Assembly: GCF_000935355.1 (NCBI RefSeq)
Contig: NZ_JXZC01000001.1
Coordinates: 806,001-870,000, forward strand
Reading direction: 5' to 3'
Source: Rossellomorea aquimaris
Lineage (GTDB): Bacteria > Bacillota > Bacilli > Bacillales > Bacillaceae_B
Length of the DNA stretch: 64,000 nt
Part shown: positions 58,597 to 64,000 of the stretch, one piece after another
Numbering within the stretch: the stretch's first letter is position 1
How the letters are laid out: every line of letters begins with the position of its first letter
The notes under the pieces: generated by a model
The model's database searches: none
What the model saw: the letters and a program-made list of their open reading frames with translations, nothing else
What the model was told of the DNA's origin: nothing
Program-made: the position numbers and the translations under genes

Positions 58597-59178
58597 CTAC
58601 GCTTCATCCTTTGCAGATTTTTTAGAGCGATACATTTCAAATTCACCAGTGAAAACGAGCTCGCCACCGACTAAACTTTGAACTTCCACCGTTGTTCGAT
58701 CCTTTTGATCTTTCGTATGTATCACTTTTGCTTTCGCGACAACACGCTCCCCTTCCTTTACAGGTCGGGTGAAACGGATTGTTGACTTAGCCGTCAATGC
58801 TAAGGCATCATTAATGACGGCTACCGCGAGAGAGTTTGCTTGAGCGAACAGATGATGTCCTCTCGCTATCCCATTCCTTACGAAAACATGTTCTCGTTTC
58901 ACATCAAAAATGGAAATCGCACTCTGATCTAATTCTATATCAATGATTTCTCCTATGATCTCTTCAATAGGTAATGCTTTCACTTCATCTTCAAACGATT
59001 TCTCTGCTACATATTTAATCCGTTCACGAAGCTCCGGTATCGACAATTCCATACGATCCAAACGGATTGTCTGTACGCTCACTCGAAAACGCTCAGCTAA
59101 CTCTTCGTCTGTTATAAAAGGGTTTTCCTTTATCGTGCCAGTAAGGTTTCCCTGTCTTTCTTTTTTTGAGAGTCTCAA
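58597..59178 (-). CDS. fapR: Fatty acid and phospholipid synthesis repressor FapR
   Basis: FapR represses lipid synthesis genes until malonyl-CoA releases it. The 193-residue protein has an N-terminal helix-turn-helix ([34 protein letters not shown], residues about 21-54) and a C-terminal hot-dog domain that binds malonyl-CoA ([20 protein letters not shown]). I take TTG at 59178 as the start because it matches the family length; GTG at 59187 or TTG at 59184 are alternatives and the ribosome binding site is weak. Its own operator lies upstream, so it is autoregulated. Confidence 0.93.
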   Translation of the reverse strand: MRLSKKERQGNLTGTIKENPFITDEELAERFRVSVQTIRLDRMELSIPELRERIKYVAEKSFEDEVKALPIEEIIGEIIDIELDQSAISIFDVKREHVFVRNGIARGHHLFAQANSLAVAVINDALALTAKSTIRFTRPVKEGERVVAKAKVIHTKDQKDRTTVEVQSLVGGELVFTGEFEMYRSKKSAKDEA

Positions 59179-59194
59179 TATCAACACCGTCCAG

Positions 59195-59215
59195 TATTAG
59201 TACTAGGTACTAATA
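59195..59215. promoter_or_regulatory. FapR operator
   Basis: A perfect palindrome TATTAGTAC-CTA-GTACTAATA (nine-base arms) matches the known FapR box. It starts two bases downstream of the fapR -10 box, covers the expected transcription start, and would block RNA polymerase. Confidence 0.92.
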
Positions 59216-59217
59216 GT

Positions 59218-59246
59218 AGTATATAATCTAAAAAAGCAGATTGCAA
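59218..59246 (-). promoter_or_regulatory. SigA promoter of the fapR operon
   Basis: On the minus strand, -35 TTGCAA (59241-59246) and -10 TATACT (59218-59223) have a 17-base spacer. The -35 lies inside the descending arm of the recG terminator stem, so the two signals share DNA. Confidence 0.8.
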
Positions 59247-59267
59247 GAAATAATCTCACAATCTGCC
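59228..59267 (-). terminator. Terminator after recG
   Basis: On the minus strand GCAGATTGTGAGA pairs with TCTTGCAATCTGC (about 13 bp with minor mismatch), followed by TTTTTT. It begins about five bases after the recG stop codon. Confidence 0.85.
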
Positions 59268-59270
59268 TTT

Positions 59271-61322
59271 CTAGTCCAGCTTTTCACCTTCTAATATCCC
59301 AGCAACAGACAGATACGCCCGAAGAGGTTCAAACTCAGGGTCCCTCCAGAAATAATCGGATTGGATTAAGGTTGCGGCATCATCTCTTGCAACTTCCAAC
59401 GCACGATAGTCATGGACCATATCTGCCACTTTAAATTCAGGAAGCCCACTCTGCTTTCTACCGAAGAAATCCCCTGGACCCCTCAGCTCCAGATCTTTCT
59501 CGCTCAAAACAAATCCATCATTGGTTTCGGTCATGATCTTCATTCGTTCTTTTCCAACCTCCGTTTTCGGTTCGGCCAGAAGAATGCAATAGGACTGATG
59601 TTCCCCGCGTCCAACTCTCCCCCTTAGCTGATGAAGCTGAGACAGCCCAAAGCGTTCTGCATCATAAATAAGCATAAAAGTAGCATTTGGAACATTCACA
59701 CCTACCTCGACTACTGTGGTGGACACAAGTACTTGAAGGTGATTTGCACTAAATTCCCTCATCACTTCATCCTTCTCATCAGGGTGAAGCCTTCCATGCA
59801 TCAATCCGACATTGTATCGTCCTTCAAAGTAGTGCCGCAATTGATTGTAAACATCGATTGCATTTTGAACATCCAGTTTGTCAGACTCTTCAATCAGAGG
59901 ACAAATCACATAAGCCTGTCTGCCTTGATCCAGCTCCTTGTCCATAAATGAAAGCACCCTTGATAGCATATCCGCTTTAGCCCAGTAAGTTTCAATCGCC
60001 TTTCTTCCAGCTGGCATTTGGTCGATAATACTTACATCCATCTCACCAAACACGGTAATGGCAAGTGTTCTTGGGATGGGAGTCGCTGTCATAAATAATA
60101 CATCAGGGCTTTCCCCTTTTTCCCTTAGGACCCGTCTTTGATTTACCCCAAAGCGATGTTGTTCATCGGTTACAACGAGTCCAAGAGACTTAAATTGCAC
60201 ATCCTCCTGAATAAGTGCGTGTGTTCCAATGAGAATATCTATTTCTCCCTCTTTTAACTTTTCTAATAGGAGCCGTCGTCTTTTTCCTTTTACGGAGCTT
60301 GTTAACAGGGCAACCGACAGGCCCACCGGTTCCAATAATTCACTCAGAGAATTTGCATGCTGTTCTGCAAGGATCTCTGTCGGGACCATTAAAGCCCCTT
60401 GAAATCCTGCGGTTACACTCGAATAGAGCGCGATAGCCGATACGACTGTTTTCCCCGATCCGACATCCCCCTGCAAAAGCCGGTTCATACGGAAAGGAGA
60501 CTTCATATCTGCTGAGATTTCATTTACTACCCGCTTTTGCGCATCGGTTAGAGGAAACGGCAAAGACTCAATGAACTCTTTGATTTTATTTAAATCATAA
60601 TTTTGTTGGACACCAGAGGAATGTTCTCTTTCAAACTTCCTAAGTGCCTGCATCTTCAGTTGAAACAACAGGAACTCTTCATACACAAATCGTCTTCTCG
60701 CCTGCTTCATGTCTTCAGTAGAGTCAGGGAAGTGCAGATGATAGAGAGCATCTTTTCTGCTGGAAAGCTTATATTTCTCCATGAGGTGGTGGGGCAAATT
60801 CTCCGTCAACAAATAACTGTAGTCCTGAAAACCCTTTTTAATGAATTTTCTAAGTGTGTTGTTTTTTATTGAGCCCTTCAACGAATAAACAGGTTCAAAA
60901 TCTCCCTGTTTTCCGTGCGGCCCCGACTGAAAATGCTGAACCGTAATGATTTGCCTATTCTTATCCCATTTCCCTGTCACCGTCACCGTATCATGAAGGT
61001 TTATTTTCTTCTTTAAATACGGCTGATTAAAAAATACGGCCTGAACTAAATTTCTCCCTACCAATATCCGGAGGGTCAAGCGTGATTTTTTTCTCCCATA
61101 ATACATCAACGCAGGTTCAGAATGGACCTTTCCTTCCACTGTGACACGTTCATCATGGGCTACTTCCTCTAAGTCCCGAAGCCTGTAATCCTCGTACCTG
61201 TAAGGCAGATATTCTAACAAATCCAGAACAGAGTAAATCCCCATTGCATTCAGCTGCACAGCTGTTTCTTCACCAATCCCCTTTATGTTCTGGATCGTTA
61301 GTTCTTCATTATGAGTCTTCAC
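59271..61322 (-). CDS. recG: ATP-dependent DNA helicase RecG
   Basis: RecG reverses replication forks and processes branched DNA. The 683-residue protein has an N-terminal wedge/OB domain (IKGIGEETAVQLNAMGIYSVLDLLEYLPYRYEDY), the helicase domain with Walker A LLQGDVGSGKTVVSAIAL near residue 290, the DEQHRFG motif near residue 387, ATPIPRTLA, and QLRGRVGRGEHQSYC near residue 590. The start is taken as GTG at 61322, which overlaps the sdaAA stop by 14 bases and gives the B. subtilis length; a GTG 23 codons upstream is possible. Confidence 0.95.
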   Translation of the reverse strand: MKTHNEELTIQNIKGIGEETAVQLNAMGIYSVLDLLEYLPYRYEDYRLRDLEEVAHDERVTVEGKVHSEPALMYYGRKKSRLTLRILVGRNLVQAVFFNQPYLKKKINLHDTVTVTGKWDKNRQIITVQHFQSGPHGKQGDFEPVYSLKGSIKNNTLRKFIKKGFQDYSYLLTENLPHHLMEKYKLSSRKDALYHLHFPDSTEDMKQARRRFVYEEFLLFQLKMQALRKFEREHSSGVQQNYDLNKIKEFIESLPFPLTDAQKRVVNEISADMKSPFRMNRLLQGDVGSGKTVVSAIALYSSVTAGFQGALMVPTEILAEQHANSLSELLEPVGLSVALLTSSVKGKRRRLLLEKLKEGEIDILIGTHALIQEDVQFKSLGLVVTDEQHRFGVNQRRVLREKGESPDVLFMTATPIPRTLAITVFGEMDVSIIDQMPAGRKAIETYWAKADMLSRVLSFMDKELDQGRQAYVICPLIEESDKLDVQNAIDVYNQLRHYFEGRYNVGLMHGRLHPDEKDEVMREFSANHLQVLVSTTVVEVGVNVPNATFMLIYDAERFGLSQLHQLRGRVGRGEHQSYCILLAEPKTEVGKERMKIMTETNDGFVLSEKDLELRGPGDFFGRKQSGLPEFKVADMVHDYRALEVARDDAATLIQSDYFWRDPEFEPLRAYLSVAGILEGEKLD

Positions 61323-62202
61323 GTTTATTGAGGGAAACCCCAAAAATTTTCGCTTCCAGCTCTCTGCCTGTAGGGGTGGCAGCCAATCCACCTTGAGCTG
61401 TCTCTCTCAGCGCCACTGGCATTGTTTGACCGATTTTATACATGGCGTCAATCACTTCATCACACGGAATACGGCTCGTTATGCCCGCAAGTGCCATATC
61501 CGCTGCTACCATTGCATTGGCCGCCCCCATCGCATTCCTTTTCACACAAGGTACCTCAACGAGTCCCGCAACCGGATCACACACAAGACCTAACATGTTC
61601 TTTAAGGTAATGGCCATGGCCTCGGCTGACTGGCTCGGTGTGCCCCCCGCCATTTCTACGATGGCAGCTGCAGCCATCCCACTGGCAGAACCAACCTCTG
61701 CTTGACATCCGCCAGCTGCACCTGAGATGGAAGCATTATTTGCTACAACAAAACCGAACGCTCCAGACGCAAATAAGAAGCGAATCATTTCATCTTTTGT
61801 AGGATTCAGCTTATTTTTCACCGCAAACAAAGTCCCCGGCACTACCCCCGCAGAACCTGCAGTAGGTGTGGCACAAATCGTTCCCATTGCTGCATTCACT
61901 TCGTTCGTCGCCACCGCTTTACTGACTGCATCCAAAATGGTTTCCCCACACAGTGAGCGGCCTGAATCAATGTATTTTTGCAATAATACGGCATCCCCAC
62001 CTGTCAATCCGGAATGGGATTTGACACCTTCCAGACCTCTGGCTACAGCCTGTTCCATCACTTCAAGGTTTTTCTCCATTTGACTGTATACTTCTTCAAA
62101 TGTTTTGCCTGTAAACTCGATTTCTTGTTCAATCATAATGTCAGAAATCTTCTTGTTCTGACTTTCAGCAAGTTCGACTAACTCCGCTACATTTCGAAAC
62201 AT
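61309..62202 (-). CDS. sdaAA: L-serine dehydratase, iron-sulfur alpha subunit
   Basis: L-serine dehydratase turns serine into pyruvate and ammonia with an oxygen-sensitive 4Fe-4S cluster. The 297-residue alpha chain has Cys residues in SLCGETILD, TICATPTAGSAG, GGCQAEVGSASGMAAAA, LVCDPVAGLVEVPC, several of which bind the cluster, and the family motif CATPTAGSAGVVPG near residue 110. It follows sdaAB and overlaps recG. Confidence 0.96.
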   Translation of the reverse strand: MFRNVAELVELAESQNKKISDIMIEQEIEFTGKTFEEVYSQMEKNLEVMEQAVARGLEGVKSHSGLTGGDAVLLQKYIDSGRSLCGETILDAVSKAVATNEVNAAMGTICATPTAGSAGVVPGTLFAVKNKLNPTKDEMIRFLFASGAFGFVVANNASISGAAGGCQAEVGSASGMAAAAIVEMAGGTPSQSAEAMAITLKNMLGLVCDPVAGLVEVPCVKRNAMGAANAMVAADMALAGITSRIPCDEVIDAMYKIGQTMPVALRETAQGGLAATPTGRELEAKIFGVSLNKREDS

Positions 62203-62251
62203 TAATATGACCTCCCTATCTAAATGTAAACGCTATCATTAAATAAATTGA

Positions 62252-62914
62252 TTAATCGGAAATCCGGGTAACCTGCGTAATATTGGGCAGAGATGTTAAT
62301 TCATTGATGACAGCCTCATCAATCGGCTGATCCACTTCAATGGTCATCAATGCCATCTGACCTTTCTCTTTGCGTGAAACATCCATATGTCCGATGTTCA
62401 ATTGATGTTTGGCAATGACATTGGATACAGATGCAATCGCTCCAAATCGATCGTCATGAACAACTAATATGGCAGGATGGTGACCTGAAAGCTTGAGCTC
62501 AAAACCATTGAGTTCTATTATTTCAACTTTCCCGCCTCCAATGGAGATACCGACTAATTCGATTTCACCCTGCTCGTCTCCCATCCTGATACGAGCCGTA
62601 TTCGGATGATCCGTAATGGCGTCTTCCTCTTGAAACTTGATTTTTATTCCTTTTTGCTTTGCTACATTGATTGATTCGATAATTCGTTCATCATATGTAT
62701 CATAATCAAGGATTCCACCTACAATGGCTACATCTGTTCCATGACCTTTGTATGTTTTTGCAAAAGATCCGTAAAACGAGATCGTCGCCCATTTAGGTTC
62801 CCGACGAAACAGGTTTCTCGCCACTCTTCCTATTCTCGCTGCACCAGCCGTATGTGAACTTGATGGACCAATCATTACGGGACCAATAATATCAAATACA
62901 CTTTTGTATTTCAT
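62252..62914 (-). CDS. sdaAB: L-serine dehydratase, iron-sulfur beta subunit
   Basis: The beta chain pairs with SdaAA. The 220-residue protein has the SDH beta domain (FDIIGPVMIGPSSSHTAGAARIGRVARNL near residue 6, with FYGSFAKTYKGHGTDVAIVGGILDYD) and a C-terminal ACT domain (PAILVVHDDRFGAIASVSNVIAKHQLNIGHMDVSRK) that probably senses serine. AGGGGGAAA precedes the ATG. A gap of about 50 bases separates it from sdaAA. Confidence 0.96.
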   Translation of the reverse strand: MKYKSVFDIIGPVMIGPSSSHTAGAARIGRVARNLFRREPKWATISFYGSFAKTYKGHGTDVAIVGGILDYDTYDERIIESINVAKQKGIKIKFQEEDAITDHPNTARIRMGDEQGEIELVGISIGGGKVEIIELNGFELKLSGHHPAILVVHDDRFGAIASVSNVIAKHQLNIGHMDVSRKEKGQMALMTIEVDQPIDEAVINELTSLPNITQVTRISD

Positions 62915-62967
62915 GACTTTTCCCCCTCACTTAACATCCGATCTATAGTACCATTCTAACATAATTG

Positions 62968-63000
62968 AAGGGGACAACCTCCATATAGAGCTGCCCCCTT
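62968..63000. repeat. Stem-loop between fakA and sdaAB
   Basis: AAGGGGACAACCTC pairs with the complement in GAGCTGCCCCCTT (about 13 bp with wobble pairs). On the minus strand CAATTATG follows, not a T-run, so it is a weak terminator at best or a control element for sdaAB. Confidence 0.5.
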
Positions 63001-63010
63001 CCTTTATTCC

Positions 63011-64000
63011 TTATTCAACTGAGAATATATAGGAGTAAAGTGGTTGTTTACCATTATGAACTTCCACTTCGACATCTTCATAGTGCTCTTCTACATACTC
63101 TTTTAATGAATGCACATCCTCTTCTGTTACATCCTCACCATATAGAATGGTTAAGATTTCAGAGTCCTCATCCAGCATTTTATCTAATAAGCTTTGCGCT
63201 GTCTTTTGACGGTCGTGATCAGAAATGACTATCTTACCTTCAGCGATTCCCATAAAGTCATCTTTCGCAATCGCAACACCATCAATATTCGTATCTCTTA
63301 CAGCAAACGTGATTTGACCCGTTTTGACCTGCTTTGAAGCTTCAGTCATTAACTGCTTGTTGTCTTCAACAGAGGCTGATGGATTAAAGGCAAGTAATGC
63401 AGCCATCCCTTGAGGTACTGTCTTCGTTGGGACAACAGCTACTTCCATTTCAAGGACTTCTGCCGCTTGATCTGCTGCCATAATAATGTTTTTGTTATTC
63501 GGCATGATAATGACTTTCTTGGCATTCACTTCTTCAACAGCTTTCACGATATCCTCCGTACTTGGATTCATCGTTTGACCACCTTCTATCACTGAGGTAG
63601 CCCCGATGCTCTTGAACAAGTCGGAAATCCCTTCACCCATAGCCACCGTAACAATGGCAAAGTCAACTTCTTTTGGTGCAGCAGGGGCCTGAGCTTTCAC
63701 TGGCTTTGTTTCACCAACGATGCTGCTGTGCTGTTGTCTCATGTTTTCAATCTTGATATTGATGAGACTTCCGTATTTATGACCATACGTCAATACATCC
63801 CCAGGTTGTTCGGAATGGATATGTACTTTAGCTAATTCGTCATCACTTATGACAAGCAGTGAATCACCGAATTCACTTAAATCCTGACGGAAGTCTTCTT
63901 CCACAAAGGATTGTTTGTCTTGTTCAAATCTGACCATGAATTCAGTACAATAACCAAACTCAATATCTTCTGTGCTCATGAAATCCTGAGCTGTTTTGTG
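63011..64000 (-). CDS. fakA: Fatty acid kinase subunit FakA (YloV, DAK-like), C-terminal part
   Basis: FakA is the ATP-binding subunit that phosphorylates fatty acids held by FakB, feeding PlsX/PlsY products. Only the last 329 codons are present and the frame is open to the window edge; the N-terminal DhaL-like kinase domain lies outside. Visible are FGYCTEFMVRF, DDELAKVHIHSEQPGDVLTYG, the DAK1_2/DegV-linked region VDFAIVTVAMGEGISDLFKSIGATSVIEGGQTMNPSTEDIV and KVIIMPNNKNIIMAA. The C-terminus ends GKQPLYSYIFSVE. It was called yloV; it lies upstream of sdaAB as in B. subtilis. Confidence 0.93.
   Translation of the reverse strand, partial: HKTAQDFMSTEDIEFGYCTEFMVRFEQDKQSFVEEDFRQDLSEFGDSLLVISDDELAKVHIHSEQPGDVLTYGHKYGSLINIKIENMRQQHSSIVGETKPVKAQAPAAPKEVDFAIVTVAMGEGISDLFKSIGATSVIEGGQTMNPSTEDIVKAVEEVNAKKVIIMPNNKNIIMAADQAAEVLEMEVAVVPTKTVPQGMAALLAFNPSASVEDNKQLMTEASKQVKTGQITFAVRDTNIDGVAIAKDDFMGIAEGKIVISDHDRQKTAQSLLDKMLDEDSEILTILYGEDVTEEDVHSLKEYVEEHYEDVEVEVHNGKQPLYSYIFSVE

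Overview
The window is the conserved Firmicutes core block that runs, in Bacillus subtilis terms, from frr back to yloV/fakA. It is read here from the opposite end, so every gene I accept lies on the minus strand. Gene order, protein lengths, AGGAGG-type ribosome binding sites and the presence of CodY, SigD, FapR, SwrB, SwrD, FliY and CheC/CheD point to a motile member of the Bacillaceae (Bacillus sensu lato). It is not B. subtilis itself: an extra flagellar gene sits between flgD and flgE, and the ylqG-ylqH segment is decayed or missing. Marine or soil genera such as Rossellomorea are possible, but that is only a guess.

Read in the direction of transcription (high to low coordinate): (1) 64000-59271, the end of fakA (yloV), then sdaAB-sdaAA-recG. 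(2) 59260-55590, the fatty-acid/phospholipid operon fapR-plsX-fabD-fabG-acpP, with a perfect FapR operator in front of fapR. (3) 55440-50067, rnc-smc-ftsY. (4) 49941-48184, ylxM-ffh. (5) 48132-45174, rpsP-khpA, then (after a terminator-like hairpin) ylqD-rimM-trmD, then rplS with its own promoter and leader. (6) 44985-42696, lepB-rbgA-rnhB. (7) a frameshifted remnant where ylqG/ylqH would be expected. (8) sucC-sucD, dprA, topA. (9) trmFO-xerC-hslV-hslU-codY. (10) a 0.7 kb intergenic region with a hairpin repeat element and candidate control sites. (11) 30541-2942, the fla/che operon flgB-flgC-fliE-fliF-fliG-fliH-fliI-fliJ-motE-fliK-flgD-(flagellar operon protein)-flgE-swrD-fliL-fliM-fliY-cheY-fliZ-fliP-fliQ-fliR-flhB-flhA-flhF-flhG-cheB-cheA-cheW-cheC-cheD-sigD-swrB. 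(12) rpsB-tsf-pyrH-frr.

The genes form a few linked programmes. The fla/che operon encodes nearly the whole hook-basal body and export gate plus the chemotaxis core, and near its end the sigma factor that switches on late flagellar genes. The flanks hold translation (S2, EF-Ts, S16, L19, RRF, RimM, TrmD, TrmFO, RbgA), protein targeting (Ffh, FtsY, LepB), chromosome handling (Smc, TopA, XerC, RecG, RNase HII, RNase III, DprA) and lipid supply (FapR, PlsX, Fab, ACP, FakA).

I see no phage, insertion sequence, CRISPR array, tRNA or rRNA, and no new defence or biosynthetic system. The unusual items are an internal duplication in FliK, a long perfect stem-loop between flgE and swrD, the ylqG-like remnant, repeated GGACTG-type terminator hairpins, a hairpin repeat downstream of codY, and overlapping terminator/promoter/operator sites in front of fapR. 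Start codons were chosen by Shine-Dalgarno spacing and by family length as I remember it; no database search was run.
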